Of a stretch of 55,420 nucleotides of DNA, positions 1 to 7,537 are shown piece by piece (the first letter of the stretch is position 1; each line of letters starts with the position of its first letter). Under the pieces are notes generated by a model, which was not told the origin of the DNA, ran no database searches, and saw only the letters and a list, made by a program, of their open reading frames with translations. This DNA comes from Nocardiopsis sp. CC223A (lineage in GTDB: Bacteria > Actinomycetota > Actinomycetes > Streptosporangiales > Streptosporangiaceae): the NCBI RefSeq assembly GCF_030766825.1, contig NZ_JASFDV010000041.1, positions 1-55,420 of the forward strand, read 5' to 3'. A program made the position numbers and the translations under genes.

Positions 1-461
1 GGAGGTCCGTAACCGCCCTGGCCGTGGGGCGGCCCGTAGCCGCCGTGCCCGGGCGGAGGTCCGTAACCGCCCTGGGCGGGCGGGGGTCCGGGGTGGCCGT
101 GGCCGGTCTGCGGGCCGGGGGCACCCGGTCCGGGTGCCCGGCCGCCCTGGTGCCGGAGCATGTTGAGGAGGTGGTCGTGCAGGCTGGCGGCGATCTCGCG
201 TCCCTCACCCCAGTCGGTGAGGCCGAACTTCAGTTTGGGCGAGACGCGCATGTGCGTGCCCTGGGGGTGGGGGAAAAGGTCGACGTACACGTTCTGCCCG
301 TAGGTGAGCATGGTGAAGCCGGTGGAGAACGTGTAGCGGTAGCCGCCGGGCAGCGGGTTCCCCTGGTTCGAGGCCCCCCTGGTGCGCCGCACGGCATGGG
401 GGAGCATGCTCCACACCTGGTTCATGTGGAACGGAAGCTGGTAGTCGTGACTGCCGGCCAC
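1..461 (-). CDS. GYGPP-repeat protein, C-terminus beyond window
   Basis: Partial gene of at least 153 residues, running off the left edge. I take the GTG at 459-461 as start because a GGACGGAG ribosome site precedes it by four bases. The first about 105 residues look globular and mixed alpha/beta (it begins VAGSHDYQLPFHMNQVW and contains HPQGTHMRVSPKLKFGL). The rest is a low-complexity tail of Gly-Tyr-Gly-Pro-Pro units with His and Gln. The frame shows normal high third-position GC. I do not recognise the N-terminal domain. Similar G/Y/P-rich tails occur on actinobacterial surface or condensate-forming proteins, but that is only an analogy. Confidence 0.6.
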   Translation of the reverse strand, partial: MAGSHDYQLPFHMNQVWSMLPHAVRRTRGASNQGNPLPGGYRYTFSTGFTMLTYGQNVYVDLFPHPQGTHMRVSPKLKFGLTDWGEGREIAASLHDHLLNMLRHQGGRAPGPGAPGPQTGHGHPGPPPAQGGYGPPPGHGGYGPPHGQGGYGP

Positions 462-796
462 GTTTCTCCGTCCTCGCTCGGGAAGTCGTCCGTACGGCGG
501 GATCCGAGGGCGGGGTTCACGGCACTCTCCCGGTCCGCCGCATCCTATCCGCCCGGTGTTCCCTCTGACCGCCCCGGGGGAGCAGGGGCGGCGACGGCCG
601 AAGGGCTCGTGTCCGGTGTGATCCGTGTCCGGGGACGGCGGTTCGCCGCGTCGCGGGAGTACCGCGAAAGCGCGGCGGTGGCCGCGGAGGCCGCACCCGG
701 GACGGCTCCCGCGCGTGGGAGGGGCCGGGCCCGTCGGCCCCGGCCCCTCCGGCCCGGATTCCGCGTCCGGGCCACAGCCGCGGGTCATGCCCCCTG

Positions 797-914
797 GAGT
801 GGTGTGACTTTCGAGCGGGTGCGTCCTTGCCGATGATCGCGTCCTGTCGGCACGGTGACCGGAGCGCCGCCGGCGCGTATTCGTGGGAACGGGGCCGGAA
901 GAGTCGCGCCGCCC
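797..914. repeat. Inverted-repeat element, copy A (degenerate)
   Basis: The left end GAGTGGTGTGACTTT (797-811) and the next about 35 nt closely match the left end of copy B at 10042. The right end (900-914) is the corresponding inverted end, but decayed to about 10 of 15 matches (AGAGTCGCGCCGCCC). Both ends flank non-coding sequence, and the interior is shorter than in copy B (118 against 189 nt). It is either a miniature inverted-repeat (non-autonomous) element or a dispersed structured intergenic repeat. No transposase is nearby and I could not confirm a target-site duplication. Confidence 0.55.
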
Positions 915-1170
915 GGCGGGGCGCCATCCGGGACCTGAGGGGAACACGTTGTCACCGTGTCCGTGGCCGGGGTTTCAAGCGAGCGTGGAGCGCCTTCCGG
1001 TTTGCAGGTGGGCCATTCCTCCCGCTCCGGGCGGTGCGGGTGTGCGCGCGTCGGATGGACCCGCCCCCGGAAAGCGCACCCCCACCGCTCGGGGTGTGCG
1101 CCCAACGATGCCGTCCGGTGGTCTGCCGGGCACCGACTGCGCGGGGGCGGATCCACGCTCCGCGGCCGTC

Positions 1171-1260
1171 CCTTCCCAAGCGGTCGAGCTCTTGGAAACC
1201 TACGATTACCGAGGAGCGGCCACAGACCGCCCTTCCCAACGGGTGACCCTCCTGGAAACC
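1171..1260. repeat. Two degenerate direct repeats, 60-nt period
   Basis: 1171-1200 and 1231-1260 share about 23 of 30 bases. Each starts CCTTCCCAA and ends TGGAAACC, leaving a 30-nt unrelated spacer. The period and the GAAACC end recall a CRISPR repeat-spacer unit, but there are only two copies, they have diverged, and no cas gene is present. A decayed array end is possible; chance or another repeat type is equally likely. Confidence 0.3.
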
Positions 1261-1349
1261 TCCACGTCCGTCTCACCCCCTGGGGCCGGGGCCGAGTGCC
1301 GCCCTGCCCACACCCCCGGGGCCGGGGCGGGAGGTCGGGACTGCGGCCT

Positions 1350-1680
1350 TCACCCCCTGCGGCGGGGGCCGTCGCGACGCCCTCCGGCCGGGGAGGGGGT
1401 GGGGCGGGACGCGGGGGGCTCGCCGCGGGAACGGGTGCGCAGGTGTTCTTCGAGTTGCTCCGGGGTGGGCTCGATCCCGGTGGGTGCGCCCCCAGGTGGC
1501 GCGGAGGCGTTCGAGGGCCGGGCCCGGGGGTTGCCGGCGCTCGCCGCGGGCGGCCTCGTGTTCGCCGTCGTGGCCGCGGTCCAGGGGGCGGGAGCGGTCG
1601 AGTCGGGTGCCGCCGCGGAGCGGGGTGAGGGGGCCATCGGGTGCCCCGTCGGGTTTCCATGGCGGGGTCGAGGAGTCGGA
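1350..1680 (-). pseudogene. Possible frameshifted coding remnant, unknown
   Basis: From about 1680 down to about 1475 the minus strand reads like coding sequence (LDRGHDGEHEAARGERR, then PALERLRATWGR) with strong GC3. The sense then moves to another frame, giving TGIEPTPEQLEEHLRTR and ending at a stop at 1350. Each half has biased codon use only in its own frame, which suggests one frameshift in a former gene. No start or ribosome site is clear and I do not recognise the family. This remains weak in DNA of such high GC. Confidence 0.22.
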
Positions 1681-1857
1681 GGGCCTCGGGGACGTCTCGA
1701 CCGCTCCCCGAGGGTCGGGGAACTTGGTCCGACAGGAACCGAAAACTTGTAGTGGCAACAGTAGACATGAGCATTCGGCGCTGCTACATTTCCTGTCGTA
1801 GCCACTGAGATACACGGCTGGACCACCGGATACGCCGGTGGAGAGCAGGACACGGCC

Positions 1858-1906
1858 CGACCGGCGTGCTTGGTAGTACGGCGCCGGGGGCCGGTAGGAC
1901 CGCAGT
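1858..1906 (+). repeat. 49-nt direct repeat, second copy at 2081-2129
   Basis: The two copies differ at four of 49 positions and lie exactly 223 nt apart. Each carries an ACCGGC...GCCGGT inverted pair followed by TAGGACCGCAGT. Duplication of a whole hairpin-plus-linker unit suggests that the leader grew by repeat expansion. Confidence 0.75.
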
Positions 1907-2335
1907 AACCGCAGTACCGGCGTCCCGCCCGTAGAGGGGACGCCGAGCAGGACGGTTCGACGGTGTGCAAGTGCTTCACGACACCGCCGGACCGGCAGTA
2001 CAGAAATCAGGAAGTACCGCAGGACCGGCCTCCTGCTCCCACAGAGGAGGCCACAGCAGGAAGAAGGACGCGGTAGGGCTCGACCGGCGCGCTCGGCAGT
2101 ACGGCGCCGGGAGCCGGTAGGACCGCAGTCGAAAGTAGTGCACGAAGTGAGAAACGAGAGGAGTAGATGCCATCAGGATCGCCCGAGCGAGGGGAAGTTC
2201 CGCTCGGGTACCGCAGGGCCTTCGTTCGAAAGTAGGTGGTCCACGGTCACACAACCGCGATCCCCGCGATCCCGTACCGGCTTGACCTCGGGAAGCGGAA
2301 GACCGGCAGCGGCCGGTAGATGGTATTGAACTCTC

Positions 2336-2365
2336 GGGCCCCGGCGCCGTACGGCGCTGGGGCCC
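2336..2365 (+). terminator. Strong hairpin 33 nt before the MerR start (attenuator-like)
   Basis: A 13-bp stem GGGCCCCGGCGCC / GGCGCTGGGGCCC with one G-U pair and a GTAC loop. No T-run follows, as is usual in this GC range. It sits between the hairpin array and the ribosome site, where it could act as an attenuator. Confidence 0.5.
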
Positions 2366-2398
2366 TCGACGTGCGTTCAGGAGAAGGAAGACACGCAC

Positions 2399-2722
2399 TT
2401 GCCCCGTCCCGACACCGGTGAACGGTTCGATGATGACGACTATCCCGCCTACACCGTGGGCAGCGCCGCCGAGATGATCGGCACCACGCCCGCGTTCCTG
2501 CGCGCCCTGGGCCAGGCCAAGCTGATCGAGCCGCTGCGCTCGGAGGGCGGCCACCGCCGCTACTCCCGCTACCAGCTCAAGATCGCCGCCCGGGCACGCG
2601 AACTCGTGGACCAGGGCACGCCCATAGAGTCCGCGTGCCGGATCATCATCCTGGAGGACCAGTTGGAGGAGGCCCTGCGCATCAACGAGGAGCTGCGCGG
2701 CGCCAACCCGCCCCAGACCTGA
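2399..2722 (+). CDS. Small MerR-family DNA-binding regulator
   Basis: 107 residues starting at TTG, chosen because GGAGAAGGAA lies eight bases upstream. A MerR-type winged helix spans about residues 18-90 (YTVGSAAEMIGTTPAFLRAL, then LRSEGGHRRYSRYQLK). It is followed by a short helix (ACRIIILEDQLEEALRINEEL) that could dimerise. There is no C-terminal effector domain, so it is a minimal MerR protein, similar in scale to BldC but clearly a different group. A long hairpin-rich leader precedes it, and a terminator (2763-2785) separates it from the convergent acyltransferase. Its target genes are unknown. Confidence 0.85.
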   Translation: MPRPDTGERFDDDDYPAYTVGSAAEMIGTTPAFLRALGQAKLIEPLRSEGGHRRYSRYQLKIAARARELVDQGTPIESACRIIILEDQLEEALRINEELRGANPPQT

Positions 2723-2762
2723 GGTCCGGCGCGGGTTTCCGGCCCCGGGTCCTCACGGCAGG

Positions 2763-2785
2763 CCCCGCCCGACCTCCGGGCGGGG
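2763..2785. terminator. Bidirectional hairpin terminator
   Basis: Perfect 9-bp stem CCCCGCCCG / CGGGCGGGG with an ACCTC loop, between the convergent stops of the MerR gene (2722) and the acyltransferase (2798). Confidence 0.75.
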
Positions 2786-2797
2786 TCTTCCCGTTCC

Positions 2798-4030
2798 TCA
2801 GGGCACCTGCCGCCGCTCCGGTCCGGGGCGCTCGGGGAGGCCGCGGGGCGCGGCGGGGCTGTCGGCGGCCGGGCGTCGCGGGCCGTTGAGCCACCGTCCC
2901 AGGGCGGTGTGGCGGACGAGCAGCCGGTAGCCGCCGAGCAGCAGGGCGGTCGTCACCGTCCAGGTCAGCAGGAGCTTGACCGTGATCGGCCAGGCCAGGT
3001 CGGCCAGGGGGATCTCGATGGCGACCAGCAGCGGGAGGTGCATGAGGTACATCCAGTACGACGCGTCCGCGAGGTACCGGATCACCGGGTGCTCGCGGGA
3101 GAACACCCTGAGCATGAGCCCGGTGAGGCCGTAGGTCCACAGCAGTCCGGTGAGCGCGACGATCCCGGCCCCGGCCGCGAGCGGAAGGCCCGCCGCGACC
3201 GGCAACAGCATGAACACCGTGCCGAGGACCGCCAGGGACAGCAGCAGCGGCCAGCGCGGCGCCAGACGGCCGAGCGAGCCCGGTGCGGCGTGCAGGAACC
3301 AGCCGGTCAGGAAGGCGCCGAGGTATCCGAGCAGCGGCGCGGCCTCCGGCAGGATCGTCGCGGGCGCGATGATCGCCTGGGCCGGGTCGGAGCCCTGGAC
3401 CAGCAGCGCGGCGGAGTACGGCAGCGCCGCCAGGAGCACACCTCCCGGAGCGGCCAGCACGGCACCGATACGGGCGGACCACCGCTCCGCGCGGTCCGGT
3501 CCCAGGACCCGCAGCAGCACGGCCCGTGCGGCGAGGACGATCAGGATGATCTCGAACAGGACCAGCAGGAACCACAGCTGTCCCGGCGTGAACATGAGCA
3601 GCACCAGCGGCACGTCGCCGGGCGGAGGCTCAGGGGCGTCGGTCCCGCGCAGGCTCGCGGCCACTCCGGCGAGGACGCCGAGGGGGATGACCGCGACCGG
3701 CCAGAAGACCGGCAGCGGAAGGAGGATGCGGACCACGCGGTCCCGGAGGTACGCCCGTGTCCCCCGGCGCACCAGCACCATCCTGCCGAGGTAGCCGGCC
3801 AACATCATGAACAGCGTCATGCGGAAGAGGTGGATCACGTACACGCCCACGAACGCGGCGGGCGAGGTGCGGGTGTCGCTGATCGGCCAGGGCGTCTCCG
3901 GCGCGAAGGGCAGGAGGGAGTGCAGCACGATGCCGAGCAGCAGCGCGAAGGCGCGCAGCGCGTCGAGGCCGTGGATGCGGACTCGCGCCGAGCCGGTCCC
4001 GGCGCCTGTGGTGTGAGGGGTCATGGACAT
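2798..4030 (-). CDS. Acyltransferase-3 family membrane protein (OpgC-like)
   Basis: About 410 residues with roughly ten hydrophobic segments. It opens with the family signature RIHGLDALRAFALLLGIVLH, whose His/Arg positions in the first helix are typical, followed by FRMTLFMMLAGYLGRM. Members move acyl groups such as acetyl or succinyl onto cell-surface or secreted glycans. The substrate here cannot be read from sequence. I take the ATG at 4028-4030; a second ATG lies two codons downstream and an in-frame one at 4087 has no ribosome site. It is divergent from the sensor kinase at 4145, with about 110 bp between for both promoters. Confidence 0.85.
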   Translation of the reverse strand: MSMTPHTTGAGTGSARVRIHGLDALRAFALLLGIVLHSLLPFAPETPWPISDTRTSPAAFVGVYVIHLFRMTLFMMLAGYLGRMVLVRRGTRAYLRDRVVRILLPLPVFWPVAVIPLGVLAGVAASLRGTDAPEPPPGDVPLVLLMFTPGQLWFLLVLFEIILIVLAARAVLLRVLGPDRAERWSARIGAVLAAPGGVLLAALPYSAALLVQGSDPAQAIIAPATILPEAAPLLGYLGAFLTGWFLHAAPGSLGRLAPRWPLLLSLAVLGTVFMLLPVAAGLPLAAGAGIVALTGLLWTYGLTGLMLRVFSREHPVIRYLADASYWMYLMHLPLLVAIEIPLADLAWPITVKLLLTWTVTTALLLGGYRLLVRHTALGRWLNGPRRPAADSPAAPRGLPERPGPERRQVP

Positions 4031-4144
4031 GACGCTAGGAGCCGGAATCGCCGTGCGGCTCGACTGATCGGCGTTCGCGGCGTCCACCGATCGGTGGATG
4101 CCGGAACGCTTCCGGGCGAGGCCGGGAGCGGGAAGAATACCGCC

Positions 4145-5392
4145 ATGAGCACCACGTCACGCGCCGCCGGCGTGGAGAACCCGATGGACCACGACGGCGG
4201 CACCGGGGCCGGGGCACCGGACCCGGCCCTGGCGTCGCTGGTGCGATTCGTGCCCCTGGCGCTACCGGTGGTGTCGGCGCTGTTCGGTGCCGCGGCCACC
4301 GGTCCGGTGGTCGGGCCGACGGCGTTCGCCTGGTCGCTGGCCCCCACCGCGGCGCTGTTCGCGGCCCGTCTCGCCGAACTCCGTTACGGGGACCGGATCG
4401 TCACCGGCGGGAATGCCGCGGTCGCGGCGGTGGCTGCGAACCTCGCCGTCGTTCTGGTGGCGTCCCTGCTCAACCCGTTCGTCTGCATCGCCGCGTTCGC
4501 CGGGTACCTGGACGCGGACCGGTATCTGCGCGGACGCCAGGTCATGGTCGCCGGGGTGGCCACCGGGCTCGTCACCGCGGTGGGCCAGGGCGGCGGCATT
4601 CCGGGGTCGTCCCACGTGCCGTGGCTGTACCCGGCGCTGGCCGCGGTCAACGTGGGCATCGGCATGGTCATGCTGCACTTCGCCCGGGAGCGGGAGCAGC
4701 AGGTGGCCGCGCGGGAACGCGTCGCGCTGGAACTCGCCGCGGTGCACGAGGAGAACCTGGCGCTGCACCACCGGCTCCTCGAACAGGCGCGGGAGACAGG
4801 GGTCGGGGAGGAGCGGGCGCGGCTGTCCCGCGAGATCCACGACACCGTCGCACAGGGGCTCATCGGGGTGATCAGCCAATTGGAGGCGATCGGCGCGGTG
4901 GACCCGCCGGTCCGGGAGCGGGTCGAACGGGCGGAGACCGCGGCCAGGGACTGCCTGGTGGAGGCGCGGCGGGCGGTGCGTGCGCTGGCACCGCGGCAAC
5001 TCTCCGGGCACACGCTGACCGAGGCGCTGCACGACCTCACGAGGAACTGGGCCCGAACACACCAGATCGTCGCGGAGCTGGACGTGGACGGGGCGCCGGA
5101 TTCGGCTCGCCACGGGGACGTGCTGCTGCGGGTGGCCCAGGAGTCGCTGGCGAACGCGGCCCGGCACAGCGGGGCCTCGACGGTGCGGCTGGTGCTGGGG
5201 GCACGGGAGGGTCGGGTGGAGCTGGCGGTGGCCGACGACGGGGCGGGGTTCGATCCGGCCGCGGCCGCCGCGCGCGGGGAGGGCCGGGGACTCGCGGGTA
5301 TGGGGGACCGGGTCACCGCGGTCGGCGGGGCGTTCGAGGTCGAGAGCCGGGTGGGGCAGGGGTGCCGGGTGGTCGCGGCGGTGCCGGTGTGA
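4145..5392 (+). CDS. NarL-type sensor histidine kinase (HisKA_3)
   Basis: 415 residues. The N-terminal half (about 30-180) is hydrophobic, with five or six likely membrane helices and no recognisable extracellular sensor domain. A short coiled coil (about 182-225) leads into the HisKA_3 dimerisation domain, where the phospho-accepting His is H232 in SREIHDTVAQGL. The HATPase domain follows, with the N-box in LANAARHSG and G-boxes in DDGAGFD and GRGLAGMGDR. The stop overlaps the response-regulator start (GTGA), so the two genes are translationally coupled. The short, membrane-embedded input end suggests sensing of membrane or envelope state; this is inference. Confidence 0.92.
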   Translation: MSTTSRAAGVENPMDHDGGTGAGAPDPALASLVRFVPLALPVVSALFGAAATGPVVGPTAFAWSLAPTAALFAARLAELRYGDRIVTGGNAAVAAVAANLAVVLVASLLNPFVCIAAFAGYLDADRYLRGRQVMVAGVATGLVTAVGQGGGIPGSSHVPWLYPALAAVNVGIGMVMLHFAREREQQVAARERVALELAAVHEENLALHHRLLEQARETGVGEERARLSREIHDTVAQGLIGVISQLEAIGAVDPPVRERVERAETAARDCLVEARRAVRALAPRQLSGHTLTEALHDLTRNWARTHQIVAELDVDGAPDSARHGDVLLRVAQESLANAARHSGASTVRLVLGAREGRVELAVADDGAGFDPAAAAARGEGRGLAGMGDRVTAVGGAFEVESRVGQGCRVVAAVPV

Positions 5393-6033
5393 GCGGCGCG
5401 GACGGCACGAGCGGTACGGATGCCGTGCGGGTCGTGGTGGTGGACGATCATCCGATCGTCCGCGACGGGCTCAGCGGCATCCTCGGCACCGAGGAGGGCA
5501 TCGAGGTCGTCGGCGAGGCCGCGAACGGGCGGGAGGCCGTTGCGGTGGTGCGGGCGAACGACCCCGACGTGGTGCTCATGGACCTGCGGATGCCGGGCGG
5601 GGACGGGATCGACGCGATCGGCGCGCTGCGCACGGCCCATCCGACGCGGCCCCGGATCCTGGTGCTGACGACGTACGACACCGACCGGGACGTGCGGCGG
5701 GCGATGACGGCGGGGGCCGACGGGTTCCTGCTCAAGGACGCGCGCCGCGCCGAGTTGGTGCGCGCCGTGCACGACGTCGCGGCGGGGCGGCCGGTGCTCA
5801 CCCCGGCGGCGCTCGCGGCGTTGGCGGGGCGCAGGTACGAGGCGGAGCCGACGGACCGGGAGGTGCATGTGCTGCGGCTGGTGTCGGAGGGGCTCACGAA
5901 CGGTGCCGTCGCCCGGCACCTGGGGATCGGCGAGGCGACGGTGAAGACCCATCTGCTGCACGTCTACAAGAAGCTCGGGGTCGGCGACCGGGCCGCCGCC
6001 GTGCGGGTGGGCTGGGAGCGCGGGCTGATCTGA
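5389..6033 (+). CDS. NarL/LuxR-family response regulator
   Basis: 214 residues from a GTG that overlaps the kinase stop. The receiver domain spans about residues 14-130, with acidic pocket VVVDDHP, phospho-acceptor D65 in LMDLRMPGG, the T in LVLTTYDTD and the K in FLLKDA. The LuxR-type helix-turn-helix spans about 150-212 (PTDREVHVLRLVSEGLTNG, EATVKTHLLHVYKKLGV). All catalytic and switch residues are present, so it should be phosphorylated by the kinase upstream. Its regulon is unknown; the divergent acyltransferase is the obvious neighbour to test. Confidence 0.93.
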   Translation: MSGADGTSGTDAVRVVVVDDHPIVRDGLSGILGTEEGIEVVGEAANGREAVAVVRANDPDVVLMDLRMPGGDGIDAIGALRTAHPTRPRILVLTTYDTDRDVRRAMTAGADGFLLKDARRAELVRAVHDVAAGRPVLTPAALAALAGRRYEAEPTDREVHVLRLVSEGLTNGAVARHLGIGEATVKTHLLHVYKKLGVGDRAAAVRVGWERGLI

Positions 6034-6054
6034 GCCGGGCCGGTTCTCCGGGGC

Positions 6055-6488
6055 TCACCGGTACAGCGACCCGGTGGTGCGACCGAAGGCCGACTGGAAG
6101 GCGGTGCTGAACGCGCTCGGGGAGGAGAATCCGCACGCGGCCGCGGCCTGGGTGACGGTCCTGCCCTCGGGCGGCAGCAGGCCGGTCCGGTGCAGGCGCA
6201 GCCGGGTCCGCCAGACGGTGCAGCCCATGCCGACGGTGTCGTGGAACGGCCGCGACAGGGTGCGCTCGCTCGCCCCGGCCCCGCGCCCGAGGTCGGCCGG
6301 GGTGGGCGAGGAGGTCGGGGCCGCCTCCAGCGCCGCCTGGACACCGTGCGGTACGGCAGCATCGTCGCGGGCTCGGGGGCCGACCGGACCTGGTCGGGGA
6401 GCACGCCCGGCATCCGCCGCCCGGCGGGTGAGACCGCGGGACCGGCCTGCGAGCAGGCGATCAGCGGTTCGCGGAACAACGGGTGCAC
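6055..6488 (-). pseudogene. AraC-family regulator remnant, 5'-truncated and frameshifted
   Basis: The C-terminal frame gives a good AraC DNA-binding domain (HGVQAALEAAPTSSPTPADL, RGAGASERTLSRPFHDTVG, then TQAAAACGFSSPSAFSTAFQ and the stop at 6055). The preceding segment, MHPLFREPLIACSQAG to about RSAPEPATM, lies in a different frame. A frameshift at roughly 6345-6360 therefore splits the gene. The N-terminal cupin half is missing altogether: the sequence meets the truncated transporter at about 6490. The recognition helix block is also worn (RTGLLPPEGRT where the family has an Ala/Leu-rich helix). Confidence 0.75.
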
Positions 6489-6499
6489 CAGGACCGGCG

Positions 6500-7020
6500 A
6501 CGGTGGCCGCCCCGGTGCCGTTCCCGATCCTGGAACGCGGGTACGACTACGCCGCTGCGGCGGGGATCGTGCTCGCCGGGTCGTCGGCGTCGTCGGTCGT
6601 GCAGCCGCTGTTCGGTGTCCTGGGCGACCGGTGGGCGATGCGCTGGTCGATCCCGGTCGGCGTTCTGCTGTTGCCGGCGGGGTCGGGGCTCGCGGCGATC
6701 GCCGTGCCGCTGTTCGTGTTCCGCTTCGGCGGGGCGTTCGGCACCGCCGTGGGCGGGCACCCGGCCCGCCGCCGGGCGCGCACCACGGTTCCGCGGTGGT
6801 CCTACGTGCTGGCGGTGCCGGTGGGGCTGCTGTTCACGCCGGGTCCGGCGGTGTTCGTGTTCGTCGCGCCGGCCTCCCCGGTGCTGTACGTGCCGTTCTC
6901 TCTGCACGTCACCCTGGGACAGGACTTCCTGCCCCGGCACATGGGCGCCGCCAACGGCGTCGCCCTGGGCCCGGCGGTCTCGGTCGGGGACCTGGCCGCT
7001 GTCGGGGCACGCCGTGGTGG
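6500..7020 (+). pseudogene. MFS exporter remnant (fosmidomycin-resistance-like)
   Basis: Translation gives FPILERGYDYAAAAGIVLAG, VVQPLFGVLGDRWAM and PVLYVPFSLHVTLGQDFLP with HMGAANGVALG. These are typical blocks of Fsr-type major-facilitator drug exporters. The first helix and start codon are absent, a central block is missing (the join is near GTAVGGHPARRRARTTVP), and the reading dissolves after about 7020. Intact members exceed 390 residues; about 170 remain. It lies back to back with the AraC remnant, and both have lost their 5' ends, as expected if one deletion removed a divergent promoter and both gene starts. Confidence 0.75.
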
Positions 7021-7117
7021 AGCGGTAGGTGACGATCGCGGCGTCGAGGTCGGGGAGCACGGCGCACCGTCGGCGGAAATCGCACGACGACCAGCGACCG
7101 GCCGCCGGCACGGGACA

Positions 7118-7426
7118 CTAACCGTCGAGCATGCGCCGCATGCTGTTCAGCGCGGCCGGCGCCACTCGGTGGTAGACCCAGGTGCCCCGTCGCTCGGCCG
7201 TCAGCAGTCCGGCGTCACGCAGTTTCTTCAGGTGGTGAGAGACGGTGGACTGGGAGACGCCGACGTCGGAGATGTCGCAGACGCAGGCCTCGCCGCTGGG
7301 GTGTGCGGCGATGCGGGAGAACAGCCGCAGCCGCACCGGGTCCGACAGCGCCTTGAACATGACCGCCCCTTGGAGCGCATCGGCCTCGGAGAAGGGGGCC
7401 GACGCCCGCGGGCTGCTCACCGCCAT
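7118..7426 (-). CDS. ArsR/SmtB-family repressor
   Basis: 102 residues forming one winged helix-turn-helix: FKALSDPVRLRLFSRIAAHP, the CVCDI motif preceding the helix-turn-helix, then SQSTVSHHLKKLRDAGLL and the wing RRGTWVYHRV. The ACVCDI block is where arsenic- or antimony-sensing members carry their paired cysteines, so thiol-dependent sensing is plausible, though no ars genes remain nearby. The start at 7424-7426 is the first ATG and has no strong ribosome site; a later ATG before FKALSD is possible. Its former partners may be the decayed exporter region just downstream. Confidence 0.88.
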   Translation of the reverse strand: MAVSSPRASAPFSEADALQGAVMFKALSDPVRLRLFSRIAAHPSGEACVCDISDVGVSQSTVSHHLKKLRDAGLLTAERRGTWVYHRVAPAALNSMRRMLDG

Positions 7427-7521
7427 GGCGCAGTCCGCAGGCGAGCGCTACGGAGGCCGACCGGCCACGGCCTTCGAAGTCATCCTCTGCTGAGCCCGGC
7501 CGCCCCAAAAGGGACACGGGG

Positions 7522-7537
7522 TGCAAATAATGTTGCA
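7522..7537. promoter_or_regulatory. Inverted repeat TGCAA-N6-TTGCA, candidate operator
   Basis: A perfect 5-bp inverted repeat with an ATAATG spacer in the divergent gap between the ArsR gene and the acetyltransferase. Position and AT-rich centre fit an ArsR-type operator. Assignment to this ArsR is inferred from proximity. Confidence 0.4.

Larger units (their letters stand above)
462..1740. other. Gene-poor region of about 1.3 kb
   Basis: No convincing intact gene on either strand. The open frames here are overlapping Arg/Pro/Gly-rich translations of very GC-rich DNA. The stretch holds an inverted-repeat element (797-914), two degenerate 30-nt direct repeats exactly 60 nt apart (1171-1260), and a minus-strand stretch with coding-like codon use broken by a frame change (about 1350-1680). 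It looks like degraded accessory DNA. Confidence 0.5.
1751..2365 (+). ncRNA. Candidate long structured leader RNA upstream of the MerR gene
   Basis: About 600 non-coding nt packed with perfect or near-perfect hairpins. Stems are 1823-1829/1835-1841 (CCACCGG), 1918-1926/1937-1945 (CGGCGTCCC), 1961-1966/1981-1986, 2027-2034/2045-2052 (GGCCTCCT), 2182-2189/2201-2208 (CCCGAGCG) and 2336-2348/2353-2365. A possible outer stem pairs 1751-1756 with 1801-1806. Single-stranded linkers recur as GCAGGAC, TAGGACCGCAGTA or GGACCGGCAGTA; I count seven GGAC motifs. A 49-nt block occurs twice. The region ends 33 nt before the regulator's start codon, so a cis-acting leader or a processed RNA is the natural reading. 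It is not RNase P RNA, tmRNA, SRP RNA or a riboswitch I can name. Orientation and function are inferred. Confidence 0.45.

Noticed and set aside
1171..1260. A true CRISPR array
   Set aside because: Only two diverged repeats and no cas genes; kept only as a weak repeat observation.
7029..7117. A short coding remnant on the minus strand (CDFRRRCAVLPDLDAAIVTY)
   Set aside because: Too short and without a recognisable family, start or ribosome site.
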